Source of the DNA: Gallionella sp. UBA4121
GTDB lineage: Bacteria > Pseudomonadota > Gammaproteobacteria > Burkholderiales > Gallionellaceae
Direction of reading: 5' to 3'
NCBI GenBank assembly: GCA_002381565.1
Contig: DFWZ01000047.1
Coordinates: 72,039 to 99,766 of the forward strand
Length of the DNA stretch: 27,728 nucleotides
Shown: one piece after another, positions 9,458-18,123 of the stretch
Numbering within the stretch: position 1 is the stretch's first letter
Layout of the letters: the number at the start of each line of letters is the position of its first letter
Translations under genes and position numbers: made by a program
The notes under the pieces: model-generated
What the model saw: only the letters and a program-made list of their open reading frames with translations
Database searches by the model: none
What the model was told of the DNA's origin: nothing

Positions 9458-11461
9458 TCAGAGTTTGAAGCCTGCTACCGAATCCTTCAGGCCCGCTGCC
9501 AGACTGGTCAGTCTCGCGGCGGAATCAGATGTCAGGCGCGTACCCTCCGTGGTCTGTTCGGAAATATCTATAATGTCCTGCATCACACTGGCCACTTCAC
9601 CCGCCATCTCGGTTTGCACCTGGGTGGATACCGAAATACTGCTGATCAGCGCAGCCAGCTCGTTCGACACCTGCTCAATTTCTTTCAGTGACTGGCCCGC
9701 AACTTCAGAGAGCTTTGCACCTTCCACCACACCCAGCGTACTCATTTCCATGGCTGCCACCGCGTCCTGGGTATCGCTCTGAATCGTTTTAACCAGCGCG
9801 CCAATCTGCTTGGTCGCCTCGCCGGAGCGCTCCGCCAGCCGCTGCACTTCTTCTGCAACCACCGAGAACCCCCGTCCCGCCTCTCCGGCGGAAGCGGCCT
9901 GAATCGCTGCGTTCAATGCCAGCACGTTGGTCTGCTCTGTAATATCGGAGATAAGATCCACAATTTCCCCAATCTCCTGCGAACTCTCGCCGAGTCGCTT
10001 GATGCGCTTGGAGGTTTCCTGGATGTGTTCGCGAATACCATCCATACCGGCAATTGAGTTGCGCACCGCCAGTGCGCCCTGATTAGTCACCACCAGCGTA
10101 TGTCGCCCCACCTCCGCCGCCTGGGTCGCTGCCATGTCGACCTCACTGATTGAGCGGGCGATCAACTGCACCGACTCCTCGGCATCCTTGATTTCTTTCA
10201 CCTGCTCCTGTGTGGCCAGCAGCAGGCGTTGCGCCATCCCTTCCGAGTCTCTTGTCGCAATCCCCATCTGCTCCGATGCTTCGGTAATACGGGTAACCAG
10301 TTTGTGCAATTCCTCAGCGGTGTAATTGATCGAGTCGGCAACTGCACCTGTAATTTCTTCCGTGACCGTCGCACGCACGGTCAGGTCACCATCGGCCAGA
10401 TCACTCAATTCATCCATCAGGCGCAGAATCGCTTTTTGCGTTTGCCTGTTGGCGGCCTCCGCCAGTGCAACACGATGGCGCGCCTCAGTCAGATAAGCCT
10501 TGAACAGCAACCCCAGCAACCCCAGCAACAATATCGCCGATACCGCCATCACAAGACCTGCGAATTTGCCGTGACTCGATTCACTGTATTTATTCACCAG
10601 CGTTTGCGATGCCGCCTGCAACTGCTCACTCTCGTCCAGCACATGCTTTCCTGCCAGGCGGGAGCTCAGCACCAGACTGACGTTGGCAGAAATGAAGTCC
10701 ACCAGTGACTCGTAACTGGCGGTATCCTCCTTGAGCAGCATCACCGATGCCTCGCTCTGAGGCATTTCGTTGAGCAGGTTACGCACTTCACGCAGCCTCG
10801 GTTGCATTTCAGGAATATCTTCCGTGGAAGCGGTGATCAACACCATCTGCATGGTATTGATGATCTGCTGAACCAGGCGGCTCATCCGGTCGGCCTTCTG
10901 TGCATAGGCGGGCGCGGCGTTATCCGCGATCTGGCTGGACAAATTCAACATATCACCGTGAATTTCCGTACCTCGCTCCAGTGTTACCAGCACGGGACGT
11001 CCTTTCACCAGCTCATCGAGCGAGCCCTCCGTGCGGCTCCAGTGTGCCAGAAGTTCGTTCAGTGATTTGCGTGCAGCGCCGCTTGTGGCAGGCAAGCCAC
11101 CTTTGCCCTTATCCAGTGTGTTCAGGATAGTGGAGAACTCTTCCCTGGTCTTTTCCATCCCTTCGAACGCGGCCGTATCGCCGGAGAAGCTGGCTGCTGC
11201 ATCCTTGGCCAGGCGTTGCGTCAGCATCCCCAGGTCACTGGACAATTCCAGATATTGGGTACCGTTCGAGGTGGCGCGGTAATCAAGACCCACCGCAATC
11301 ACCCCAACCAGAAAAGACAGCACCACGGCACCGCCCAGTAACTGCAACTGCCGGGCAAACGGCAAATGGCCGATCAGCGGCAGGGGCTTATCTGCGACCT
11401 CCTGAGAAACTGTACTATTAGCCTTGAAATTCGGTAATTTAAGCTTGAATGCCATGTTCAT
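9458..11461 (-). CDS. pilJ: PilJ, methyl-accepting chemoreceptor of type IV pili
   Basis: Membrane chemoreceptor that feeds the ChpA kinase through PilI. 667 residues: a cytoplasmic leader, transmembrane segment 1 at about 39-60, a periplasmic PilJ-type sensor region (about 61-300, helical), transmembrane segment 2 at about 301-322, a HAMP-like segment (about 345-392), and an MCP signalling domain whose hairpin tip is EQTNVLALNAAIQAASAGEA (about 509-528). The start has GGAG a few bases upstream, and a second in-frame ATG lies two codons later. It is 22 bases from pilI and 12 from chpA, which fits one transcript. Confidence is high from length, topology and neighbours. Confidence 0.95.
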   Translation of the reverse strand: MNMAFKLKLPNFKANSTVSQEVADKPLPLIGHLPFARQLQLLGGAVVLSFLVGVIAVGLDYRATSNGTQYLELSSDLGMLTQRLAKDAAASFSGDTAAFEGMEKTREEFSTILNTLDKGKGGLPATSGAARKSLNELLAHWSRTEGSLDELVKGRPVLVTLERGTEIHGDMLNLSSQIADNAAPAYAQKADRMSRLVQQIINTMQMVLITASTEDIPEMQPRLREVRNLLNEMPQSEASVMLLKEDTASYESLVDFISANVSLVLSSRLAGKHVLDESEQLQAASQTLVNKYSESSHGKFAGLVMAVSAILLLGLLGLLFKAYLTEARHRVALAEAANRQTQKAILRLMDELSDLADGDLTVRATVTEEITGAVADSINYTAEELHKLVTRITEASEQMGIATRDSEGMAQRLLLATQEQVKEIKDAEESVQLIARSISEVDMAATQAAEVGRHTLVVTNQGALAVRNSIAGMDGIREHIQETSKRIKRLGESSQEIGEIVDLISDITEQTNVLALNAAIQAASAGEAGRGFSVVAEEVQRLAERSGEATKQIGALVKTIQSDTQDAVAAMEMSTLGVVEGAKLSEVAGQSLKEIEQVSNELAALISSISVSTQVQTEMAGEVASVMQDIIDISEQTTEGTRLTSDSAARLTSLAAGLKDSVAGFKL

Positions 11462-11483
11462 TTTCTCCGGCGGATGGATACCG

Positions 11484-11975
11484 CTAAATACCTATTTGCA
11501 AAAAATCCGGCTGCTCAATCAGCCCAGCCACATTCAGTTTCCGCCATGCCACACCCTGCTCATCAAAATACTGGTCTGTCTGAAGCGCATCTTTCTGCCA
11601 GTTGCGCGCATCGCGCAGGCCAAACACCTTGTCGACCAGCAAAGCCGCATTGACGGCATAGCGCTCGGCAACCAGCAACAGGCGGTTGGCAAGGGCGCCC
11701 GAGGCCGCCCCCTGATGCAGAAATGCGGCCATATCAGCAACGCAATATAAATTTCCACGCACATTGGCAACGCCGCAGAACCACTGTTTGGTCAGCGGCA
11801 CAGGCGCCAGCGGCGGCAACGACAACACCTCGCTGATATCTGTCATCGCCACCAGATAGTTCTGCCCGGCAATCTGCACCCCCAGCAACGACGACTGATC
11901 GCCCAGACGACTTTTGTCCTGCATGCGATTGCTCAAATTTTGCTGAAATTCGCGCAGATTGAGTCGCTTGGACAT
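11484..11975 (-). CDS. pilI: PilI, CheW-like adaptor
   Basis: Single-domain CheW-like scaffold (163 residues) expected to couple PilJ to ChpA in the cytoplasm. The CheW fold is recognisable from VQIAGQNYLVAMTDISEVL, the GVANVRGNLYCVADMAAFL core and the closing QKDALQTDQYFDEQGVAWRKLNV. Its place between pilH and pilJ is standard for the cluster. Unlike the other junctions here, it is separated from pilH by 134 bases that hold two hairpin-forming repeats, so its level may differ from that of pilG-pilH. Confidence 0.93.
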   Translation of the reverse strand: MSKRLNLREFQQNLSNRMQDKSRLGDQSSLLGVQIAGQNYLVAMTDISEVLSLPPLAPVPLTKQWFCGVANVRGNLYCVADMAAFLHQGAASGALANRLLLVAERYAVNAALLVDKVFGLRDARNWQKDALQTDQYFDEQGVAWRKLNVAGLIEQPDFLQIGI

Positions 11976-12020
11976 GGCTATTCAGCCCTTTAACGCGCAA
12001 CTCGCGCAGCGATTCGCTTG

Positions 12021-12058
12021 CCTCCTCGCCCGCTTGCGGGAGAGGATTGAAGTGAAGG
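12021..12058. repeat. REP-like hairpin, CCCGCTTGCGGG core
   Basis: CCCGC-TT-GCGGG (12029-12040) is flanked by partly complementary CCTC and GAGG, then ATTGAAGTGAAGG. It resembles a degenerate copy of the widespread proteobacterial repeat whose core is CTCTCCCGC..GCGGGAGAG followed by a GGGGTGAGGG-like tail. It lies in the pilH-pilI gap. Confidence 0.65.
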
Positions 12059-12059
12059 A

Positions 12060-12110
12060 AACGGGCATGGCGGGTTTCATTATCATGTGTATTCTTTTAC
12101 CATGCCCGTT
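12060..12110. repeat. 11-bp perfect inverted repeat between pilH and pilI
   Basis: AACGGGCATGG (12060-12070) and CCATGCCCGTT (12100-12110) are exact reverse complements separated by 29 bases. The hairpin begins just after the pilH stop in the direction of transcription. No long U-run follows, so it is not a typical intrinsic terminator. It could stabilise the pilGH transcript end, attenuate, or be a remnant of a small palindromic element. Confidence 0.7.
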
Positions 12111-12112
12111 AA

Positions 12113-12478
12113 TCAAATGAGTGCTGCAATTTTGCCCAGCAACTCCGCCACATTGACCGGCTTGACCAGATAATCCTTCGCGCCCTGGCGCATCCCCCAG
12201 ATCTTGTCTGTTTCCTGGTCTTTGGTGGTGCAGAGCAGCACCGGGATTTTAGCGGTATCGGGATCTTTACTAATCGCGCGGGTTGCCTGAAAACCGTTCA
12301 GGCCCGGCATCACCACGTCCATCAACACCAAATCAGGCATATCCTGTTTGGCTTTTGCCACGCCCATTTCCCCGCTTTCAGCGAAAGAAACCTCGAAGCC
12401 CTGTTTCGTCAAAATTTCTCCGAGGATGTGTCGCTCCGTTGCCGAATCATCTACCACCAGTATTCTCTTAATAGCCAT
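12113..12478 (-). CDS. pilH: PilH, single-domain response regulator
   Basis: CheY-like receiver (121 residues), phosphorylated by ChpA and associated with pilus retraction control. With the start used here the acidic pair sits in VVDDS, the phosphoacceptor is Asp54 in LMDVVMPGLNG, and the conserved Lys is in YLVKPV. I chose ATG 12478-12476 (MAIKRIL) because GGAG lies 7 bases upstream and the length equals that of P. aeruginosa PilH (121). A GTG two codons earlier (12484) is also in frame. The start lies inside the last codons of pilG, so translation is probably coupled. Confidence 0.94.
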   Translation of the reverse strand: MAIKRILVVDDSATERHILGEILTKQGFEVSFAESGEMGVAKAKQDMPDLVLMDVVMPGLNGFQATRAISKDPDTAKIPVLLCTTKDQETDKIWGMRQGAKDYLVKPVNVAELLGKIAALI

Positions 12479-12884
12479 GTTCACGCTCCTCTGTGCGTTC
12501 TTGTGTGTGCATGATGACCGACTCTATCAGGCTCTTCTTGTTAAACGGTTTGATCAGATACTGATCGGAACCGACCAGTTTTCCCCGTGCGCGGTCGAAC
12601 AGCGTATCCTTGCTGGTCAACATGACCACAGGAATATTTTTGAACTGCGGGTTGTTCTTGATCAAGGCGCAAGTCTGATAGCCATCCAACCTTGGCATCA
12701 TCACATCCACGAAAATAATATCGGGATGGATATCCACCACCTTTGACAATCCGTCAAACCCGTCTTCGGCAAGCACGACACTACATCCCGCCTGCGACAG
12801 GAATATTTCACCACTCCGCCGGATAGTGTTGCTGTCATCAATCAACACCACCTTGACGCCCGACAATGGCATGTTTACGCTCAA
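12468..12884 (-). CDS. pilG: PilG, single-domain response regulator
   Basis: CheY-like receiver that promotes pilus extension downstream of ChpA. Visible motifs: VVLIDDSNTIRRSGE (Asp16/17), phosphoacceptor Asp60 in DIIFVDVMMPRLDGYQTC, and YLIKPF with the conserved Lys. The segment from HPDIIFVD to ALIKNN is nearly the same as in P. aeruginosa PilG, which separates it from PilH. I favour TTG at 12884-12882 as the start because a G-rich Shine-Dalgarno (GAGGGGGG) lies about 5 bases before it. ATG 12872 (MPLSG) is the alternative, with poor spacing. First gene of the pil-chp cluster. Confidence 0.93.
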   Translation of the reverse strand: MSVNMPLSGVKVVLIDDSNTIRRSGEIFLSQAGCSVVLAEDGFDGLSKVVDIHPDIIFVDVMMPRLDGYQTCALIKNNPQFKNIPVVMLTSKDTLFDRARGKLVGSDQYLIKPFNKKSLIESVIMHTQERTEEREHGY

Positions 12885-12990
12885 TCTACCCCCCTCATTT
12901 GACTGTGCAGGTAATTACCATTAAATAACTCAATACTTGATCGTAACCTATAGCCCATGCCTTAGCAATTTTAAGCATTTTCCCTACAAG

Positions 12991-14451
12991 CTATCGCCGC
13001 CAGAACTGCGGTGTAAACAGAATCAGTACGGTAAAAATCTCCAGACGTCCGATCAGCATGGCCAGTGTACATATCCAGGTCTGAAAATCAGTCAACCCCT
13101 GATAATTGCTGGCAGGGCCAACAACGCCCAGACCCGGTCCGGCATTGTTAATACAGGCAATCACCGCCGAAAATGCCGAAATAAAATCAAGCCCGCTGAT
13201 CAACAGCGCGAAGGTCAGCGTAGCCACGCTCATAAAATACAGAGAAATAAAGCCCAGCACCGAGAACACCACACGATTCGGGATGACGTGCCCGCCAATT
13301 TTCATCGGATTCACGGCCGCCGGGTGCAGCAGCTTGATGAATTCACGCCCGGCCTGCTTGACCAGCACCAGCGTTCGTATCATCTTGATCCCGCCCCCGG
13401 TGGAACCTGAACTGGCGACGATGCAGCTCAACCCCAGCATCCACAGCGGCGCAAAAATCGGCCATTGGTTAAAATCCACACTGGCGAAGCCGCAGTCGGT
13501 CGCTACAGATACCAGATTAAAACTGGCATGTCGCAATGCCGTCCAGAAACCGGGGTAAGTCCCCTGCCACCAGAGAAAACCGGCAACCCCCACGCAGCTG
13601 ACCAAAACCAGCCCTACCGTGGACAGTCCTTCCACATCCAGCCGATAGGGCGTCAGGCTTTTTTCCCTCCAGGCCAGAAAATGGGTCGAGAAATTCATCG
13701 CAGACAGCAGCATGAACACAATCAGCACCGCCTCGATTGCCGGAGAATTGAAATAGCCGATACTGGCATCGTGTGTGGAAAAACCACCCAGACCCAGCGC
13801 GGCAAAGGCGTGGCAGATCGCATCCAGCCAATTCATGCCGACCAGCTTCAGAGATGCAATACATGCTAGGGTGATACCCAGATAAACCAGCCACAGATTA
13901 CGCGCTGTCTCGGTGATGCGCGGTGTCAGCGCAGAGTCTTTCATTGGTCCCGGGGTTTCCGCCTTGAACAATTGCCGCCCGCCAATGCCCAGCAGCGGCA
14001 GAACCGCCACCGCCAGTACGATGATACCCATGCCTCCCAGCCAGTTCAGCTCATGCCGCCAGATATTAATGGCAGGCGGGAGGCCGTCCAGCCCGGTCAG
14101 CACGGTGGCACCCGTGGTGGTCAGCCCGGACATGGTTTCAAAATAGGCATCGGTAAACGACAGTCCCGGCAGCACCATCAACAACGGCAAGGTTGCCACT
14201 GCGGGCATGGCCGCCCACATCGCCACGACCAGCAGGTAACCGTGCCGGATAGACAGCTCACCCTTGTAACGACGCGTGAGCAGCCACATCACCCCACCGA
14301 GGGCAGCTGTCCACACCATCGCCAGCAGAAAATCCCAAAGCACGGGGATGTCCGCATAGATCAGCGTCGTGACCACCGGCATCACGTAGGCCAGGCTGAA
14401 CACCACCAGCATCAATCCCAGCGCGTGGATAACGGTGAGCATTCGTCCCAT
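12991..14451 (-). CDS. trkH: TrkH, potassium uptake channel subunit
   Basis: Inner-membrane K+ translocating subunit of the Trk system, gated by TrkA. 486 residues with about ten hydrophobic segments. The four pore-loop filters of the Trk/Ktr/HKT superfamily are visible: TTTGATVL (111-118), LGLGGFST (219-226), TDCGFAS (318-324) and NNAGPGLG (435-442), each with its filter Gly. The C-terminus ends LFTPQFWRR, typical of the family. The start overlaps the trkA stop as ATGA, so translation is coupled. pilG begins 106 bases downstream on the same strand; I cannot tell whether transcription reads through. Confidence 0.96.
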   Translation of the reverse strand: MGRMLTVIHALGLMLVVFSLAYVMPVVTTLIYADIPVLWDFLLAMVWTAALGGVMWLLTRRYKGELSIRHGYLLVVAMWAAMPAVATLPLLMVLPGLSFTDAYFETMSGLTTTGATVLTGLDGLPPAINIWRHELNWLGGMGIIVLAVAVLPLLGIGGRQLFKAETPGPMKDSALTPRITETARNLWLVYLGITLACIASLKLVGMNWLDAICHAFAALGLGGFSTHDASIGYFNSPAIEAVLIVFMLLSAMNFSTHFLAWREKSLTPYRLDVEGLSTVGLVLVSCVGVAGFLWWQGTYPGFWTALRHASFNLVSVATDCGFASVDFNQWPIFAPLWMLGLSCIVASSGSTGGGIKMIRTLVLVKQAGREFIKLLHPAAVNPMKIGGHVIPNRVVFSVLGFISLYFMSVATLTFALLISGLDFISAFSAVIACINNAGPGLGVVGPASNYQGLTDFQTWICTLAMLIGRLEIFTVLILFTPQFWRR

Positions 14452-15824
14452 CAGATGAACCCGAGACTGACCTGGAACAGTTTCTCGACTTTTTTCACCA
14501 TCTGTTTGTTGATGACAAACACGATGACGTGATCCTCAGCCTCGATAACCAGATCGCGGTGCCCCATCATGACTTCCTGATCCCGCACGACCGCACCTAT
14601 GGTCGCTCCCTTGGGCAGATCGATCTCGTCGATGCGCCGCCCCACCACTTTGGAGGACTGACGGTCGCCGTGCACCACCAGCTCCAGCGCCTCTGCGGCC
14701 CCTCTGCGCAATGCATGCACCGATGCCACGTCACCCTGGCGCACGTAAGCTAACAGGGAGCCGATAGTGACATGCGCCGGTGACAGTGCGATGTCAATCT
14801 TGCCGCCCTGCAGCAGATCGACATAGGCGCTGCGGTTGATCAGGGAGATTACTTTTCTCGCACCGGCCTGCTTGGCCAGCAGGGACGACATGATGTTATT
14901 CTCATCGTCGTTGGTCAGCGCGCAAAACACATCCACCTCGTCGACATTCTCCTGCTGCAGCAGTTTTTCGTCCGTACCATCACCGTTCAGGACCAGCGTG
15001 CTGGACAACTCTTCGGCCAGCTTCTGACAAGATTTCTTGTTGAATTCAATGAGCTTTACCTGATAATCACGCTCCAGAGCATGTGCCAGACGACGGCCGA
15101 TATTGCCGCCGCCGACGATCATCACGCGACGGGCTGGCTTATCCATGCGGCGCATTTCCTTGAGCACGCTGCGGATATTTCTGGTCGCGGCAATAAAGAA
15201 AATTTCGTCGCCATCCTCAATCACCGTACTGCCTTCCGGAATCAAAGGACCGTCATTGCGGAATATCGCCGCCACGCGCGCATCGACTTGAGGCATATGG
15301 GTGTGCAAAAAACTGAGCTGCTTCCCGACCAGCGGCCCCCCCGTAAACGCCCGCACCGCCACCAGTGACGCCTTGCCACCAGAAAATTGCAACACTTGCA
15401 ACGCCTCGGGAAATTCAATCAGTTTGGTGATGTAATCGGTGAGAATCTGCTCCGGGCATATGGAAAAGTCCACGCAGAAATTATCCTTGTTGAACAGTTC
15501 AGGACGAGCCAGATAGTCAGCGGAACGAATGCGGGCGATGCGCGTAGGCGTATTGTAGAGACTGGCCGCCAGCTTGCAGGCCACCATATTGACCTCATCG
15601 CTTTGAGTCACCGCCAGCAACATGTCCGTATCCGCAATACCGGCCTGCTCCAGCACGGAAGGATGGGATGCATTGCCGACCAAGGTGCGCAGATCCAGTC
15701 GTTCCTGCAACAAGGCCAGCTTTGCACCATCCTGATCCACCACGGTGATGTCATTAGCCTCGCTTACCAGACTTTCCGCCACAGTTGAGCCGACCTGCCC
15801 CGCACCCAGTATTAATATTTTCAA
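14451..15824 (-). CDS. trkA: TrkA, NAD-binding regulator of K+ uptake
   Basis: Peripheral cytoplasmic ring protein that gates TrkH. It has two RCK_N (Rossmann) and two RCK_C halves: GAGQVG at residues 7-12 and GGGNIG at about 238-243, each followed by an acidic residue in the expected nucleotide-binding position. I place the start at TTG 15824-15822, giving MKILILGAGQVGSTVAESL, because AGGGA lies 5 bases upstream and the length (457) matches E. coli TrkA (458). An upstream ATG at 15878 would add 18 unconserved residues and overlap the preceding gene. It is cotranslated with trkH by ATGA overlap. Confidence 0.95.
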   Translation of the reverse strand: MKILILGAGQVGSTVAESLVSEANDITVVDQDGAKLALLQERLDLRTLVGNASHPSVLEQAGIADTDMLLAVTQSDEVNMVACKLAASLYNTPTRIARIRSADYLARPELFNKDNFCVDFSICPEQILTDYITKLIEFPEALQVLQFSGGKASLVAVRAFTGGPLVGKQLSFLHTHMPQVDARVAAIFRNDGPLIPEGSTVIEDGDEIFFIAATRNIRSVLKEMRRMDKPARRVMIVGGGNIGRRLAHALERDYQVKLIEFNKKSCQKLAEELSSTLVLNGDGTDEKLLQQENVDEVDVFCALTNDDENNIMSSLLAKQAGARKVISLINRSAYVDLLQGGKIDIALSPAHVTIGSLLAYVRQGDVASVHALRRGAAEALELVVHGDRQSSKVVGRRIDEIDLPKGATIGAVVRDQEVMMGHRDLVIEAEDHVIVFVINKQMVKKVEKLFQVSLGFI

Positions 15825-15850
15825 GATATTCCCTAATTGCTGTGCCGCAG

Positions 15851-16687
15851 TTACTGCGCGCGTATCCAGTTTTTCCATTCAATGAACAGCGTTTCGCTGC
15901 TCGCCGCGACGACTGAACGCTGCCAGATATCGCCCGCCGCAAAATCGTCGCTTTCGATGCAACAGGCGTACCCGCCCGTTTCCGACAGGATGAGCACCCC
16001 TGCCGCGTAATCCCAGAGTTTTTGCCCGCCGTGCAGGTATAGGTCATAGCGTCCGGCGGCGGTATAACACCAGTCAAGCGCACTGGCGCCGAAATTGCGT
16101 TGCGAGGCACAAGGCGGACGGGTCGCCAGCGTCGCCGCCAGCCTGGCATCCAGACGTTTCAAATCCACATTGGCTAGCGCCTGCCCCATGGTCTGTGCCG
16201 TGACGTGTCCGAACAGCTTTTCACCGTTCATGTACGCCCCCCTGCCCGATTCGGCGGCAAACATTTCATCTGCAACAGGATCATACACCACGCCCAGCAC
16301 GCTTTTGCCGTCACGCAGCAACGCGACCGACACCGCGAAATAAGGCAGACCATGCACAAAATTGGACGTGCCGTCTATCGGATCCACGCACCACAGACCA
16401 TCGCCTGCCGCTTGCCAGATTGCATGCTGCTCAGCCTCCGGCATTTCCTCGCCGAGCACCGGGACATTGCAAATAGCTTGCAACTTTTTGGTCAGTGCGG
16501 TTTGCGTGGCGATATCCGCATCGGCACACAGACTGCCATCGCTTTTATGCTGGTGCGCTACCTTGAGATAACGCGGCATGATCTCTTCAGCCGCCACCAG
16601 CTTGACTGCCGCAATGGTCGCCTTGAGCAATGCACTCATGCCAAAGGCCCCGGTTTTCGACAAGCTTCGCTGTTCCATGTTACTCAT
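15851..16687 (-). CDS. Inositol monophosphatase-family phosphatase (SuhB/CysQ-like)
   Basis: Mg2+-dependent, Li+-sensitive phosphatase superfamily. 278 residues. Metal-site motifs: Glu80/81 in VLGEE, Asp102 and Asp105 in VDPIDGTSNF, and Asp226 in KLWDYAAGVLILSETGG. The exact substrate (inositol-1-phosphate, PAP or another phosphomonoester) cannot be decided from the motifs, so I give no symbol. The start at 16687 overlaps the end of the upstream thioredoxin-like gene by 8 bases; an internal Met at residue 17 (MSALLKATIAAVK) is a plausible alternative. It lies 26 bases upstream of trkA on the same strand. Confidence 0.88.
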   Translation of the reverse strand: MSNMEQRSLSKTGAFGMSALLKATIAAVKLVAAEEIMPRYLKVAHQHKSDGSLCADADIATQTALTKKLQAICNVPVLGEEMPEAEQHAIWQAAGDGLWCVDPIDGTSNFVHGLPYFAVSVALLRDGKSVLGVVYDPVADEMFAAESGRGAYMNGEKLFGHVTAQTMGQALANVDLKRLDARLAATLATRPPCASQRNFGASALDWCYTAAGRYDLYLHGGQKLWDYAAGVLILSETGGYACCIESDDFAAGDIWQRSVVAASSETLFIEWKNWIRAQ

Positions 16688-17234
16688 TTTTCCATTTTAT
16701 CGAGCAACCCATGCTGGCAATTTGCTCGCGCGGCCCCTGTCCGGTCTGCGCCACCTGCAGCATCGCGGTGAACAAATCGCGCGGAGCATCCGCAACAGCC
16801 TCCTTGCGCGAGGCGTCCAGACGACCGCGATATTGCAACTCAAGGTTGGCATTGAAGCCAAAGAAGTCAGGGGTGCATACCGCACCATATTCCTTCGCCA
16901 CCCTCTGGCTCTCGTCCCATACATAAGGAAAAGGATATTTATACTGTTGCGCCACATGCTTCATGTTGTCGAACGAATCTTCCGCGTAGTCGGCCGGATC
17001 GTTGGACATAATGGCGATGCTGTTGATGCCATGCTGTTGCAGCTCGAGTGCATCCCGCACCAGACGCTCCCGGATGGATTTCACGTAAGGACAATGATTG
17101 CAGATGAACATCACCAGCAAACCATTTTTTCCACGCGCATTCGCAAGGTTATACCTTGCGCCATCGACGCCCGGCAGATCGAAATCACGCGCCTTCCAGC
17201 CGAAGTCACACAGCGGCGGTTGCAAACTGACCAT
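16680..17234 (-). CDS. Thioredoxin-fold (AhpC/TSA-like) protein
   Basis: Cytosolic thioredoxin-like protein of about 184 residues, of the thioredoxin family proteins annotated near AhpC/TSA. FICNHCPYV carries Cys45-x-x-Cys48 at the N-end of the first helix, followed by SIRERLVRDALELQQHGI and the cis-Pro segment AVCTPDFFGFN. Redox or peroxidase activity is inferred from the family only. I start at ATG 17234-17232 (MVSLQPP) because CAGGAG lies about 6 bases upstream; extension to 17306 would run into rsmE on the other strand. The gene is divergent from rsmE, with 70 bases between the two starts. Confidence 0.85.
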   Translation of the reverse strand: MVSLQPPLCDFGWKARDFDLPGVDGARYNLANARGKNGLLVMFICNHCPYVKSIRERLVRDALELQQHGINSIAIMSNDPADYAEDSFDNMKHVAQQYKYPFPYVWDESQRVAKEYGAVCTPDFFGFNANLELQYRGRLDASRKEAVADAPRDLFTAMLQVAQTGQGPREQIASMGCSIKWKNE

Positions 17235-17243
17235 TTCATGCTC

Positions 17244-17271
17244 CTGACAAGATATTCTGTGGCGGTATATT
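17244..17271 (+). promoter_or_regulatory. Candidate sigma70 promoter for rsmE
   Basis: CTGACA (17244-17249) and TATATT (17266-17271) are separated by 16 bases, each one base off consensus. A start near 17278 would leave a leader of about 27 bases before the rsmE ATG, which has no clear Shine-Dalgarno sequence. The A/T-rich -10 region could also serve the divergent thioredoxin-like gene. Confidence 0.5.
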
Positions 17272-17304
17272 ATCACGCCCGTAGCCACTCTTACTCTTCT
17301 CATC

Positions 17305-18036
17305 ATGCCCCGTTTCTACTGCCCTCCGCCCCTGCCGCATACAGGCTCATTCAGTCTGCCGGCAGATGCGGCCCACCATGCCAGCCGCGTGCTCCGTTTA
17401 CGCGCGGGCGACAGCGTACAGCTTTTCGACGGGCTGGGCCACGAGTGTCACGGTGTACTTGACGAACTCTCCGGCAAGCAAGTCATCGTCAAGAACATCA
17501 TCCGGATTGACGCCAACCGCGAATCGCCCCTGCCGGTAATGCTGGCACAGGCGCTGTCCAGCAGCGAAAAAATGGACTGGGTCATTCAGAAAGCCACCGA
17601 GCTGGGTGTGGCCGAGATTCAACCCTTAGCCACCGAACGCAGCGTTGCGAAACTATCTCCCGAGCGCGCCGCCCGCCGTACAGAGCACTGGCAACAAGTC
17701 GCCATCTCTGCCTGCGAGCAATGCGGACGCAATGTACTGCCCCTGATACACGCCCCCCTGGACATCATGGCATGGCTGCAACAAATGCGCACATCTGATC
17801 ACAGCAAATATATTCTGCTGCCGCAAGGTATGGCTTCATTACAGAGCCAGGCAAAACCACAAGGCACAGCCGTATTACTGATCGGCGCGGAAGGCGGATT
17901 TTCACAGGCCGAGAGCGATTCAGCGCAGCTTTGCGGCTTCACGCCCATCCGACTGGGCGCGCGCATACTGCGCACTGAGACTGCCGCCGTTGCCGGACTG
18001 TCCGCACTCCAGACGCTTTGGGGCGATTTTTGTTAA
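17305..18036 (+). CDS. rsmE: RsmE, 16S rRNA m3U1498 methyltransferase
   Basis: SAM-dependent SPOUT methyltransferase that methylates U1498 of 16S rRNA. 243 residues, the usual size. The N-terminal PUA-like part shows HHASRVLRLRAGD; the catalytic half has SSSEKMDWVIQKATELGV (about 85-102), QQVAISACEQCGR (130-142) and the SAM-binding trefoil knot, LLIGAEGGFS (191-200) and LGARILRTETA (217-227). All positions typical of the family are present. It starts at ATG 17305 (MPRFYCP), as usual for betaproteobacterial members. The next gene, argA, follows after 87 bases. Confidence 0.96.
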   Translation: MPRFYCPPPLPHTGSFSLPADAAHHASRVLRLRAGDSVQLFDGLGHECHGVLDELSGKQVIVKNIIRIDANRESPLPVMLAQALSSSEKMDWVIQKATELGVAEIQPLATERSVAKLSPERAARRTEHWQQVAISACEQCGRNVLPLIHAPLDIMAWLQQMRTSDHSKYILLPQGMASLQSQAKPQGTAVLLIGAEGGFSQAESDSAQLCGFTPIRLGARILRTETAAVAGLSALQTLWGDFC

Positions 18037-18123
18037 ACTCGTCCAGAAAAACCCCATGCCTCATGGTTCGCATCGCGGACTGCCAGACAAACCGGGGCGC
18101 ACATACCAACAGGGAGACTAGAC

